This document shows, piece by piece, positions 24,142 through 32,176 of a stretch of 32,176 nt of DNA (position 1 is the first letter of the stretch; every line of letters starts with the position of its first letter). The notes under the pieces were generated by a model that saw only the letters and a list, made by a program, of their open reading frames with translations, was not told the origin of the DNA and made no database searches. A program made the position numbers and the translations under genes. Source of the DNA: CAUZSH01 sp963582935 (GTDB lineage Bacteria; Pseudomonadota; Gammaproteobacteria; Francisellales; Francisellaceae); the NCBI GenBank assembly GCA_963582935.1, contig CAUZSH010000014.1, forward strand, positions 1 through 32,176, read 5' to 3'.

Positions 24142-24333
24142 ATGAGTAGTATTCCCAAAAGTCATATCAAACCGGGGTTAAAGGTTGCTATTGTCCAAAA
24201 ACAAGATCAACGCACGGGTAATTTAACGGTTGGTGTTGTAAAAGATATCCTGACAAAATCACCTCAACATCCTCATGGCATAAAGGTTCGTTTACAAACT
24301 GGAGAAGTTGGTCGGGTTAAAGAGACCCTCTAA
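24142..24333 (+). CDS. ywbE: YwbE family protein
   Basis: 63-residue basic protein matching the YwbE family: IKPGLKVAIVQKQDQRTGNLTVGVVKDILTKSPQHPHGIKVRLQTGEVGRV, almost entirely the family consensus. Predicted compact β-rich fold, probably nucleic-acid associated, but no function is established. Sits 12 bp after yggX and is probably co-transcribed. No terminator is clear after it. Confidence 0.9.
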   Translation: MSSIPKSHIKPGLKVAIVQKQDQRTGNLTVGVVKDILTKSPQHPHGIKVRLQTGEVGRVKETL

Positions 24334-24376
24334 AGAAAACCTTCAATTATAACAATATCCTACCGCACAATTTTAA

Positions 24377-24398
24377 AACCTTGACTATAATCAAGTTT
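24377..24398 (+). promoter_or_regulatory. Candidate operator for the efflux operon
   Basis: Inverted repeat AACCTTGA-N6-TCAAGTTT with 7 of 8 positions matching, centred 42 bp before the emrB ATG. A TATAAT lies between the arms (24386–24391), so a bound repressor would cover the -10. The arms resemble dyads of MarR/LysR-type regulators, but the family cannot be decided and no regulator gene is adjacent. Confidence 0.45.
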
Positions 24399-24429
24399 AC
24401 AAGAAACTCGCACGCCTCCTCAAAACAAT

Positions 24430-25953
24430 ATGGGTAATTTCTGGCTTCAACCGAGAACAATCGTCGCCTACGCAGTAAGTTTGCTTGCGCTTGCTGAAAT
24501 TGTTGACCTCACTATTGTTGCTGTCGCTATCCCACAAATGATGGGATCTTTGGGTGCTACCATTGATTCCATCGCGATGGTGACAACCGCTTATATCGTT
24601 GCCGCCGCGATCTTTATCATGCTTTCAGGGCTGGTTATTCGAAAGTATGGCATGAAACGCATCATAATGGCTTCTGGCATTATTTTTTTAGTCTCATCTA
24701 TTTTATGTGGGCAATCTGACTCCTTACCAGAAATGATCTTTTTTAGAATCATTCAAGGCATTGGCGGCGCATTCCTCCCTGCCGTTGCACAATCTTATAT
24801 TGCTAAAAACTTTGTTGGGCAAGAGCAAACAAAAATAATGATTGTCTTTAGTTTAGTGGTTGTAATGGGGCCTGTGATCGGTCCAGTTTTGGGTGGGCTG
24901 CTCGTTGCCAACCTTAACTGGCGCTGGATATTTTACGTCAATGTACCTATATGTTTTGTCGGGCTTGCATTAATCAGCATTTACATGAAGTCAGATGCCA
25001 TTAAAAAAATCAATATCGACTATATCAGCTTTGCCTTCATGGCCATAGGCATAGGATTACTTGAATATTTTATTGATGAAGGTAACAGTAATGGCTGGTT
25101 TAACTCAATTGAGATGATTATTATTCTTACAACCTCCCTAATTCTTATTAGCTTTTTTATTTGGCGGGGACTATGGGGCTCCACTGTTATTAATTTTAAT
25201 ATCTTCAAAAATGCAAACTTCGTCTTTAGCTGCTTGATGATGTTTGTATTTATGTTATTTGCCACAGCATCTTTCGCCTATTTCCCCACCATGATGCAGA
25301 ATATTTTCAATTACCCTGTTGACACCGCAGGCTATATCACCGCCCCTCGAGGGCTAGCAGCGGTCGTCACCGCGCTATTTATCCCGAAAATATCTAATAT
25401 TCTTGGTGAAAAGCTAGTTGTTGTCTTAGGGATATTTTCTTTCTCAATCGGTTGTTTTATGCTATCAAGCTATGGTCCTTCCGTAAGCATGGGTTATGTT
25501 ATTACTTCGATGATATTTCAGGGTTTTGGCATGATGGCTTTCTTTGTGCCCATGATGCAAATTTGCTTTCTTGGAATTTCCAACGAAGAAAATACAGATG
25601 CTTCTGGTGTATTTAATTTCTTCAGAAACTTTGGCGCATCAGTCGGCACTTCTGTAGCTGCCACCACTATTTCCCACCAAATACAAGTCAACTATAATGA
25701 TTTAGGGCAGCATATCTCACCTTATGCTCATGGGTATCAATTATGGATACAAAATTTACAAGGTGTCAGCGAGACGATGCAAGTTGCCATCGCTCAGCTA
25801 CTGGTGCACCAACAAAGCGCATTTTTAAGTTATTTGGACACCTTCTACCTATGCGCTATTGGGATGCTCTTTATTATTTGGACACCTTTCATATTGAAAA
25901 CACACCCTGATTTAACCGAACATAAGGATGAGGACAATCATGACAACCACTAA
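24430..25953 (+). CDS. emrB: EmrB/QacA-type drug efflux MFS transporter (DHA2)
   Basis: Inner-membrane proton-driven exporter of the 14-helix DHA2 family, 507 residues. Visible motifs: LLALAEIVDLTIVAVAIPQM in helix 1 (motif D1), GLVIRKYGMKRI between helices 2 and 3 (motif A), RIIQGIGGAFLPA in helix 4, VMGPVIGPVLGG in helix 5 (motif C) and NWRWIFYVNVP. Helix 1 has Glu-Ile-Val-Asp where most members read L-D-x-T-I-V. First of a three-gene operon with an EmrA-type adaptor and an outer-membrane factor, so it exports directly across both membranes. No Shine-Dalgarno is evident before the ATG. Substrates are unknown. Confidence 0.93.
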   Translation: MGNFWLQPRTIVAYAVSLLALAEIVDLTIVAVAIPQMMGSLGATIDSIAMVTTAYIVAAAIFIMLSGLVIRKYGMKRIIMASGIIFLVSSILCGQSDSLPEMIFFRIIQGIGGAFLPAVAQSYIAKNFVGQEQTKIMIVFSLVVVMGPVIGPVLGGLLVANLNWRWIFYVNVPICFVGLALISIYMKSDAIKKINIDYISFAFMAIGIGLLEYFIDEGNSNGWFNSIEMIIILTTSLILISFFIWRGLWGSTVINFNIFKNANFVFSCLMMFVFMLFATASFAYFPTMMQNIFNYPVDTAGYITAPRGLAAVVTALFIPKISNILGEKLVVVLGIFSFSIGCFMLSSYGPSVSMGYVITSMIFQGFGMMAFFVPMMQICFLGISNEENTDASGVFNFFRNFGASVGTSVAATTISHQIQVNYNDLGQHISPYAHGYQLWIQNLQGVSETMQVAIAQLLVHQQSAFLSYLDTFYLCAIGMLFIIWTPFILKTHPDLTEHKDEDNHDNH

Positions 25954-26926
25954 GAAAAAGTCATATAAGCAAATCATTATTGGTGTATGTGTCATTATAC
26001 TTGCCAGTGTGTGTATATTGGGATATTGGTTGTATACAAAATATCATCCCAGCACGGATAATGCCTATGTTCAAGCTAATATTATTGACATATCCCCACA
26101 AGCTAGCGGCTTCATCAAAAAAGTACATGTTCAAAATAATCAATATGTTAAACAGGGAGATTTATTAATTGAAATTGATCCTGTTAACTACAGTATTGCA
26201 CTCAGCAAGGCTCAGAAAGATAAGTTATTGGCACAACAACAAACGCTGAATGCTCTCAAACAAATTAAAAATGCGCAAGCCAATGTGGCAAAATCTCAAT
26301 CAGATCATACATTTGCAAGCAGTATGGCAACACGTTATGCCGCTCTTTACGCACAAAAAGCAGGTTCTCTACAAGATAAACAAAAATACCTTAATCAAGC
26401 CCATCAAGCAAAACAAGCACTTAACCAAGCAACATCTTCTGTTGAACAAGCACAGGTCAATTATGAGGTTGCAAAAACGCAAGTTGCTATTGCTCAAATT
26501 GGCATTGAAAATGCAAATGTGAATAAATCTTATACAAAACTATATGCTCCAGCAGCAGGCTATGTTGGCAACCTTGATTTACAACAAGGTCAACTTGTGG
26601 GACAAGGGCAAAAATTATTTGTGCTGATTGATGATGCCAGCTGGTGGGTAGATGTAAACTTAGAAGAAACTCAATTAAGCCGTATAAAATCAGGGCAATC
26701 CGCTTCCATCGAACTAGATATGTATGATCATGATTATACAGGAAATGTTGAAAGCATTAGCTATGCCAGTGGCAATACCTATTCTTTATTGCCAGCTCAA
26801 AATGCAACGGGCAATTGGGTAAAAGTGACACAACGCTTTACGGTTAGAGTCAGAATGGAAAATAATGAGCATTACCCTTTAAGAGTGGGTGCCAGTGCGA
26901 ATGTTTCTATTAATACAACCAACTAA
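25940..26926 (+). CDS. emrA: EmrA-type membrane-fusion (HlyD family) protein
   Basis: Periplasmic adaptor linking EmrB to the outer-membrane channel. Short cytoplasmic N-terminus (TTTKKKSYKQ), one membrane anchor (IIIGVCVIILASVCILGYWL, about residues 11–30), then TDNAYVQANIIDISPQASGFIKKV, the hallmark lipoyl half. A long helical hairpin of Gln/Ala-rich heptads (about 80–180) follows, then the second lipoyl half YTKLYAPAAGYVGNL and a β-barrel. Start is the ATG at 25940, since GAGG is 6 bp upstream; the in-frame ATG at 25928 overlaps that site. The gene overlaps emrB by 14 bp. Confidence 0.94.
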   Translation: MTTTKKKSYKQIIIGVCVIILASVCILGYWLYTKYHPSTDNAYVQANIIDISPQASGFIKKVHVQNNQYVKQGDLLIEIDPVNYSIALSKAQKDKLLAQQQTLNALKQIKNAQANVAKSQSDHTFASSMATRYAALYAQKAGSLQDKQKYLNQAHQAKQALNQATSSVEQAQVNYEVAKTQVAIAQIGIENANVNKSYTKLYAPAAGYVGNLDLQQGQLVGQGQKLFVLIDDASWWVDVNLEETQLSRIKSGQSASIELDMYDHDYTGNVESISYASGNTYSLLPAQNATGNWVKVTQRFTVRVRMENNEHYPLRVGASANVSINTTN

Positions 26927-26940
26927 ACGAGAATATGGTG

Positions 26941-28416
26941 ATGAAATATAAACTGATAACGATCCTATCATTTAGCGCGTTACTCACAGGCTGCTCCTTC
27001 TTCAGCCCTGAATATAAAAAACCAAATATTGAAGCACCAAGCTCATGGAACAGCCAAGGTGCTGGCACCCACACCGAACAAACAAATCTACCTGATCTTG
27101 CTTGGTGGAAAAAGTTTAATGATCCTCAGTTGAATAAACTAATAGAAAATGCACTCAAAAATAACAACAATATCCAAGTTTCCATGGGCAATATCATCCA
27201 AGCACAAGCCTCTCTGCAAAAAGTAAATTATTCTTGGTTGCCAACTGTAGATATTGGTGGTTCAGCATTTACAGGAAAGGCTTTTAATACGAATTTTGAT
27301 AACACATCTGGCAACGTACTAATAGATAAGCTAGATCCTGGAAATTCACCTGAAATTTCTGGATATAATGTTGGAATTGCCTCAAGCTACAACTTAAATA
27401 TTATGCGCCAACTCAAAATGGGCAATATTGCAGATTTAAATCTGGCATTACGCGATCAAGCAAAAAATGCAGCTCGACTTGCCATCATTAGCCAAGTCTC
27501 TGGCAACTACTTTTCTTTTCTTGGATTACAAAAACAGTTAATGCTACAGCAACAGCTATTAACTGATGCCAAAAGCACACGCAAATATATGAAGATACAA
27601 TATGCAAATGGTAGCGTTTCTAGTATTCGCTTGGCAGGGATCAATCAACTTATTGCAATACTACAAAGCCAAATCCCCTCACTTAAAAATAAATTGACCC
27701 AGGTACAAAACGCACTACGAATCCTTACGAATAGGAACCCTGGAAAAATTATTACAAAGAATAATTTTGATAATATCCAAACCAGTGGCATTATCCCTGT
27801 CAACTTACCCTCAGAGGTTTTAAAGTCTCGTCCAGATGTCGCTATTGCTGAATACCAATTACAAATGAGTAATGAGGATATTGGTGCCACAGCTTCCAAA
27901 TTTTTTCCTTCCATAAGTTTAACTGGATTACTTGGACATGCTACGGTTCAATTAGCCAATCTATTTACCCTAGGCGCTGCTTTCGGTGGAGTCTCTTTAG
28001 GTGCCGCTGTACCCATATTTAACATGGGTATCTTTGCAGATATTAAGAAAAGTAAAGGTGCTTATTATTCTGCTCATTACCATTATGTTGAAACGGTTCG
28101 AAATGCTTTTATGGAAGTGGATAATGGACTATCTCAAAACAGCACCGTTAACCAAACCTATGAACAGCATAAAATTGCGTTTGAGAGTGCAAAAGAGCAA
28201 TATCGACTTGCCACAATCATGTATCAACAAGGTTCAATCAGCTATATGGAGACTTTAATCGCCAAGATGAATACGGATTATGCGAGATCTGAGTTAAATA
28301 AATATAAAATGCAGCAAATGGATAGTATTGTAAATTTATATGATGTGCTCGGGGGTGGATACAATGTTAATAACTATATTGAATTCAAAAAATTTAATGA
28401 TGAGCATGACGCTTAA
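26941..28416 (+). CDS. NodT/OprM-type outer-membrane efflux lipoprotein
   Basis: TolC-like outer-membrane factor completing the tripartite pump. Lipoprotein signal peptide with lipobox LLTGC (Cys about residue 18), then the typical start of the mature protein FFSPEYKKPNIEAPSSW and LAWWKKFNDPQLNKLIENAL. Two OEP repeats follow, with LPSEVLKSRPDVAIAEYQL and FFPSISLTGLLG marking the second. About 491 residues. I start at ATG 26941 because the cGAGA ribosome site is 9 bp before it and only 2 bp before the in-frame ATG at 26935. It lies 14 bp after emrA. Confidence 0.93.
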   Translation: MKYKLITILSFSALLTGCSFFSPEYKKPNIEAPSSWNSQGAGTHTEQTNLPDLAWWKKFNDPQLNKLIENALKNNNNIQVSMGNIIQAQASLQKVNYSWLPTVDIGGSAFTGKAFNTNFDNTSGNVLIDKLDPGNSPEISGYNVGIASSYNLNIMRQLKMGNIADLNLALRDQAKNAARLAIISQVSGNYFSFLGLQKQLMLQQQLLTDAKSTRKYMKIQYANGSVSSIRLAGINQLIAILQSQIPSLKNKLTQVQNALRILTNRNPGKIITKNNFDNIQTSGIIPVNLPSEVLKSRPDVAIAEYQLQMSNEDIGATASKFFPSISLTGLLGHATVQLANLFTLGAAFGGVSLGAAVPIFNMGIFADIKKSKGAYYSAHYHYVETVRNAFMEVDNGLSQNSTVNQTYEQHKIAFESAKEQYRLATIMYQQGSISYMETLIAKMNTDYARSELNKYKMQQMDSIVNLYDVLGGGYNVNNYIEFKKFNDEHDA

Positions 28417-28459
28417 GGAAATTTAAAAAAATAGAGTCCTCGGATAACTGACAGAGCTT

Positions 28460-30757
28460 TTAATGACACCCACCTTTAGCAGAACAAGCATCACCACAAC
28501 CACCTGCAAATTGTGGTCTAAATGTCGTTCGATCTGAAAAATAATGCATTGCATAAATAATACTGCCTAGTGCCGAAATCGCAATGATGATATTAATACT
28601 TGCATACATCGGTTGCACAAATATCTGTGATGCCTGATACACAATCACCGCGGCACAGTAAGCCAATGCCGTACTCCACAATACAGATAACCACGCCCAG
28701 CCACGCCCTGCTTCACGACTCATCGCACCAATTGTCGCCACACAAGGCACATAAAGTAATACAAAGAGCAAATAAGCAAAAGCCGCTGCTGTTGAACCAA
28801 AAGAGGTCACCATCGTCCCCATAGAGGTTTTATCCATATGCCCATCCGCTTCATTTGCCGTAAATGGGTTTGCAAATGTTTCCCATGTCATATTTTTAAA
28901 GCCATGAAAGGTTGTGGTAAATGCAGCACCTAGCTGACCCCAAAAATCATAATTCTCGCCAGCAGAAGCCATGTCTTGTGGTTTGTCTTGCGTATAAAGT
29001 GTATTCAATGTTCCTACGACCACTTCTTTTGCCAAAACACCCGTTACAAGTCCAACCGTTGCAGGCCAGTTATCTTTTTGGACGCCCATTGGTTCGAAGA
29101 TAGGCGTGACCGTTTTGCCCACTTGAGAAAGAATCGAATCTCTTGAGCCATCAACCACCACATGCCCATTTAGCTGAATAGAGTTTAACGCACCAATTAA
29201 TAGACACACAGGAATAATGATCTTGCCTGCTCTAAAGATAAATCGCTTCAAACGATTCCAGGTGTGGATCAAAATTGTTTTAACATTTGGTAAATGATAA
29301 ACTGGAATCTCCATAATAAAAGGCGTGTTATCACCTTTTAACAACGTGCCTTTCACAACCAATCCTGTAATTATGGCTCCCATAATGCCCAAAATATAAA
29401 GCAAGAAAACAATCAAAGCACCACCTGTTGGGAAAAAAGCAGAAGCAAAAACAGCAAAAATTGCCAGTCTTGCACCACAAGAAACAAAAGGTGCCATCAT
29501 AATGGTAAGCAAACGATCACGTCTTGTTTCTAATGTGCGAGTTGCCATCACCGCAGGCACATTACACCCGAATCCTACAATCAGTGGTACAAATGACTTA
29601 CCTGGAAGTCCTATGGATTGCATAATCCGATCCATCACAAAAGCTGCTCGCGCCATATAACCTGAGTCTTCCAGTAAAGAAAGGAAAAGAAACATACAGC
29701 CTATTTGCGGTATAAATGTCAGCACTGTATTAATGCCCAAGCCAATCCCCTGTGAAAATACGGCTGTCAGCCACAAAGGCAACCCCATGGACATCCCAAG
29801 ATGCATCGCCCCATCAATAAAGATCACTCGTGATGTATCATCAAACAAGGGTTGGAGTGCCCCACCAATCGTGATTGAAAATTCAAACATCATATACATA
29901 ATAAATAAGAAAATAGGTAAGCCTAAATACTTATTCATACAGACAGAGTCAACCATTTCTGTAAGTCGGTGTCGCCTAACTTTAAGGCTGTTACATGTTG
30001 TTGACAATATATGTGAAATTGCTTTATACCTGCCTGATGGAATCTCAACACTTAAACGCGTGTTTTTCCTTAAAACTTCTTCATCAATGCTTTGAATGGA
30101 GGTTTCTGATACCATGCTTTTGGCATAAACATCCCCTTTCACAAGACGAATAGCAAGCCAGTTATGATTAACATCCGTAACCAGATCATTATTTTTTGCA
30201 AGAATGAATTGAATGTCTTTAATAGCTTGTTGCGGATAATATTGATAAACATCAAAAGAAGCGGACTTATGCGTTGAGACCACAGCATCTTTTAATTCAT
30301 GGATACCCACCGCTTTACGTCCAATCATTGGAATAACTTTAATACCAAGCTCTTTTTCAAGCTTATCAAAATGGATGATGAAGCCTTTGTCTTTTGCAAC
30401 ATCAATCATATTAACCGCAAGAATAACTGGCACACCCATCTCAATTAATTGCATGGTTAGAAATAAATTACGTTCAAAATTTGAAGCATCTACCACATTT
30501 ATGACAGCATCAGGCTTTTCGTTTAATATAAATTTACAAGCAATCTGCTCATCTAAAGCATTCCCATCCGAGCCTACTAGGGAATATAACCCTGGCAGAT
30601 CAACCACTTCAACACTTTGTGAATCATGGACAAAATGCCCTGATTTCTTGTCAACGGTAACGCCTGCCCAGTTTCCCACTTTTTGACGCGCACCTGTTAG
30701 GGCATTAAAAATAGTGGTTTTACCGCAGTTTGGATTTCCAACGAGTGCTATTTTCAT
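28460..30757 (-). CDS. feoB: Ferrous iron transporter FeoB
   Basis: Inner-membrane Fe(II) importer with an N-terminal G-protein domain. GTPase motifs: GNPNCGKT (residues 7–14, G1), DLPG (53–56, G3) and NMID (about 115, G4). A GDI-like helical domain follows, then about eight to ten membrane helices including the two gate regions (GCNVPAVMATRTLETRRDR and the equivalent LAKEVVVGTLNTLY segment). 765 residues, normal. The C-terminus is cysteine-rich (GGCGDACSAKGGCH), a metal-binding tail. The start overlaps the feoA stop by 4 bp (ATGA). No separate FeoC gene follows. Confidence 0.97.
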   Translation of the reverse strand: MKIALVGNPNCGKTTIFNALTGARQKVGNWAGVTVDKKSGHFVHDSQSVEVVDLPGLYSLVGSDGNALDEQIACKFILNEKPDAVINVVDASNFERNLFLTMQLIEMGVPVILAVNMIDVAKDKGFIIHFDKLEKELGIKVIPMIGRKAVGIHELKDAVVSTHKSASFDVYQYYPQQAIKDIQFILAKNNDLVTDVNHNWLAIRLVKGDVYAKSMVSETSIQSIDEEVLRKNTRLSVEIPSGRYKAISHILSTTCNSLKVRRHRLTEMVDSVCMNKYLGLPIFLFIMYMMFEFSITIGGALQPLFDDTSRVIFIDGAMHLGMSMGLPLWLTAVFSQGIGLGINTVLTFIPQIGCMFLFLSLLEDSGYMARAAFVMDRIMQSIGLPGKSFVPLIVGFGCNVPAVMATRTLETRRDRLLTIMMAPFVSCGARLAIFAVFASAFFPTGGALIVFLLYILGIMGAIITGLVVKGTLLKGDNTPFIMEIPVYHLPNVKTILIHTWNRLKRFIFRAGKIIIPVCLLIGALNSIQLNGHVVVDGSRDSILSQVGKTVTPIFEPMGVQKDNWPATVGLVTGVLAKEVVVGTLNTLYTQDKPQDMASAGENYDFWGQLGAAFTTTFHGFKNMTWETFANPFTANEADGHMDKTSMGTMVTSFGSTAAAFAYLLFVLLYVPCVATIGAMSREAGRGWAWLSVLWSTALAYCAAVIVYQASQIFVQPMYASINIIIAISALGSIIYAMHYFSDRTTFRPQFAGGCGDACSAKGGCH

Positions 30758-30975
30758 ACCGCTTCCACCTCAACTAATGCAACCTCTGACTTTCTCATTG
30801 AAACAGAATAACCTTGAATTTCAATTTGATAGGGATCACCCAATGGGGCCAGTTTACGGATTGTAAATTGAGCACCTGGAATAAAACCCATAGACATCAA
30901 TTTTTGCATATAGCCACGAGGACAGGCAGAAGTAAAACCATTAACCTGATATTTTGCACCCTTTTCTAACATCAT
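30754..30975 (-). CDS. feoA: Ferrous iron transport protein FeoA
   Basis: Small SH3-like cytoplasmic protein required for full FeoB activity. 73 residues, with CPRGYMQKLMSMGFIPGAQFTIRKLAPLGDPYQIEIQGYSVSMRKSEVALVEV matching the family from the G-x-x-x-x-L-x-x-M-G-(F/L) turn to the final strand. Translationally coupled to feoB. A strong promoter lies 35–62 bp upstream of the ATG. Confidence 0.95.
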   Translation of the reverse strand: MMLEKGAKYQVNGFTSACPRGYMQKLMSMGFIPGAQFTIRKLAPLGDPYQIEIQGYSVSMRKSEVALVEVEAV

Positions 30976-31009
30976 TCACAATCACTTCAGAATAAATTGA
31001 TTGGATTGG

Positions 31010-31037
31010 ATTATACAGATAATGGACAATATGTCAA
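31010..31037 (-). promoter_or_regulatory. Consensus sigma-70 promoter of feoAB
   Basis: On the minus strand: TTGACA (31032–31037), 16 bp, TATAAT (31010–31015). Both hexamers are perfect consensus. The predicted start is about 28 bp before the feoA ATG. A promoter this strong on an iron-uptake operon implies a tight repressor. Confidence 0.8.
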
Positions 31038-31040
31038 GTT

Positions 31041-31067
31041 AATAGGAATAGTTCTCACTCGCATTTG
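31041..31067 (-). promoter_or_regulatory. Possible Fur-binding region
   Basis: Just upstream of the feo -35 the minus strand reads AATGCGAGTGAGAACTATTCC followed by TATT, an array of GATAAT-like hexamers similar in composition to natural Fur boxes. The best 7-1-7 dyad (TGAGAAC-T-ATTCCTA) is only partly symmetrical. Expected regulation by iron comes from knowledge of feoAB; the sequence support is modest. Confidence 0.35.
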
Positions 31068-31152
31068 AGAAATAAGCTTGTTATTTGATTTAGATTAGAT
31101 ATCTGAATTCCACGGAAAAACGCGTAGAGCCAAGAACCCAATACTATACTAG

Positions 31153-31550
31153 CCTTATAGCACCCACAACGTCATAGCGGTTACGCCAGATAATAAATCG
31201 ATCACTCTACTATCACATAAATCATACAGCAATAAAGAGCCCTTATTTTTAAAGCAAGCGACCATTAAAAATATTACTGAAGGCAAGAGTTTTGAGGGGG
31301 ACGTAGAGGCAAAAACATTATATGAATCTGGAAAATATTTTAACAAGAAAACCCTTACCACTGTTGAACTAACAAGAGTAAGCCAAGAGCTAAAGAAAGC
31401 TAACCCATTATTTAAGATCACGCATATCCTTGATCGAGAATTTGACGACAATGACTATCTTGAACTTCTGAATAACACCTTATCTGATGAGTACGTGATA
31501 AGATCAAAGAAATCTAGATCACTTGATAGCATAGGAGGTGACGGTAAAAA
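31153..31550 (+). pseudogene. Remnant of an IS4-like DDE transposase, interrupted by an IS
   Basis: An open plus-strand frame without a start codon encodes YSTHNVIAVTPDNKSITLLS, which resembles the (H)xxLAVTPDGxPLGLL block of IS4-group transposases. Later it encodes THILDREFDDNDYLELL and DEYVIRSKKSRSLD, resembling the DRExD…FVIRxKxxR block with the second catalytic Asp. The 5' part is missing, and a TAG stands directly before the frame. The 3' part is cut at 31550, where the inverted repeat of the next element begins; the stop codon used (31564–31566) belongs to that element. The large minus-strand ORF over the same DNA is a shadow. The 31081–31150 stretch shows nothing recognisable. Confidence 0.55.
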
Positions 31551-32176
31551 GGCACCGTCAAGTTAACTTTTTGAGTGCTTAGAGGGCAATTATAGCAAAT
31601 TTTAGGCGCAGAGGACCTCATGAGCCGCATCATCCCAAATATCTCTTGCCAAGTTAAATTGACAACGTCTTTCCTCAGCCGAATTCCTATATCTGCCTAC
31701 GGCAACTGAAAATATATTTCTAGTTCTCCTCATCAACACCAGCATCTTCTGCACACCCTGAAGCGACTTGAATTTCACCAAGCACTTCTCCTTTCGCCTA
31801 GTGGGCTGGTGAGAGTTTTCAGCTCGATTGTTTAAGCGTTTATGACTTCTATGGTCGGCTCCCGGCATCATATATTTAATCGGCCTAAAGTAACTTTTTA
31901 ATTTATCCATAACTATGACTCTAGGCGCTAGATACGAGCCTAATAAACGTGTAAGAAATCTAATCGCTGCCTTCTTATTCTTCCTTTTTTGGAGAAATAT
32001 ATCTAGCTCCTGACCCTCTGAATCAACCGCACGCCAGAGGACGTATTTGATGCCATTGACTTTGATATTCATTTCATCCAAATGCCATTTATCTGTTGGC
32101 TTACGTTCACGTTTTTTAATAACCTCAGTAAACTTGGAGCCGAATTTATTGCACCAGTTTCTGATGGTTTCGTGAC
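31551..32176 (-). mobile_element. IS6-family insertion sequence (partial, continues past window)
   Basis: The element's right end starts at 31551 with GGCACCGTCAAGTTAA, close to the GGCACTGTTGCAAA-type terminal repeat of IS6/IS26 elements, and lies 51 bp beyond the transposase stop. The other end is outside the window. IS6-family elements give 8-bp target duplications; the candidate on this side is GGTAAAAA (31543–31550). Confidence 0.75.
31602..32176 (-). CDS. IS6-family transposase (5' end beyond window)
   Basis: DDE transposase; the last 190 residues are visible, missing only about the first 40–60. It opens HETIRNWCNKFGSKFTEVIKK and continues DKWHLDEMNIKVNGIKYVLWRAVD (first catalytic Asp in LDEM). 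The second Asp is in PRVIVMDKLKSY and the Glu in RRKEKCLVKFKS after NNRAENSHQPT. All three catalytic residues are present and there is no internal stop, so this copy looks potentially active. The rest of the protein lies to the right of the window. Confidence 0.92.
   Translation of the reverse strand, partial: HETIRNWCNKFGSKFTEVIKKRERKPTDKWHLDEMNIKVNGIKYVLWRAVDSEGQELDIFLQKRKNKKAAIRFLTRLLGSYLAPRVIVMDKLKSYFRPIKYMMPGADHRSHKRLNNRAENSHQPTRRKEKCLVKFKSLQGVQKMLVLMRRTRNIFSVAVGRYRNSAEERRCQFNLARDIWDDAAHEVLCA

Noticed and set aside
31155..31451. 98-codon minus-strand ORF
   Set aside because: Low-complexity Leu/Ser shadow of the IS4-like transposase frame on the plus strand, which has recognisable motifs.
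1..32176. CRISPR array, prophage or integron
   Set aside because: No regularly spaced short repeats, phage structural genes, integrase or attC-like sites seen on either strand.

Overview
The window reads as the chromosome of an AT-rich gammaproteobacterium. The evidence is the ygfB–ubiH–ubiI cluster facing a 6S RNA–ygfA pair, an AceE-type (homodimeric) pyruvate dehydrogenase, TusE, YggX and GreA. Low GC, the gene set and the reduced operons suggest the Thiotrichales/Legionellales side of the class (Francisella/Fastidiosibacter/Piscirickettsia-like). That placement is inference, not something read directly.

Layout. 1–1880: minus-strand tatD (cut by the window edge), hpt and greA, with a terminator-like hairpin in the greA leader. 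1924–2506: a FimT/GspH-type minor pilin gene broken by two single-base deletions. 2557–2632: tRNA-Lys(UUU). 2675–7284: a tight minus-strand operon ygfB–ubiH–ubiI–queA followed by a small secreted-protein gene. 7407–8215: 6S RNA and 5-formyl-THF cyclo-ligase on the plus strand. 8216–9027: no credible gene, but two direct copies of a ~284-bp repeat. 9028–10153: a secreted cupin-like protein and a small membrane protein. 10105–13189: a divergent preQ0/queuosine locus (queC, queF on minus; queD, queE on plus). 13239–16836: glpD and a large membrane-anchored protein of unknown function. 16968–17716: tusE and a universal stress protein. 17873–23632: the pyruvate dehydrogenase operon aceE–aceF–lpdA. 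23872–24333: yggX and ywbE. 24430–28416: an EmrB/EmrA/outer-membrane-factor tripartite efflux operon. 28460–31037: feoAB with a near-consensus promoter. 31153–32176: a mobile-element scar, where an IS6-family element (running off the window) sits inside a degenerate IS4-like transposase.

How the genes work together. QueD, QueE and QueC make preQ0, QueF reduces it to preQ1, and QueA acts after the base is inserted into tRNA. The window therefore holds most of the queuosine pathway in two loci. UbiH and UbiI are ring hydroxylases for ubiquinone, the electron acceptor of GlpD. FeoAB imports ferrous iron, and YggX handles Fe–S/iron traffic.

Most of the window is ordinary housekeeping DNA. I found no new defence system or CRISPR. 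The best second-look items are: a coherent set of atypical QueC, QueD and QueE proteins (QueC without its zinc cysteines, QueE with a CX3CX7C radical-SAM loop); the terminator in the greA leader; the duplicated 284-bp repeat; the double-frameshifted pilin gene; and the nested IS insertion.
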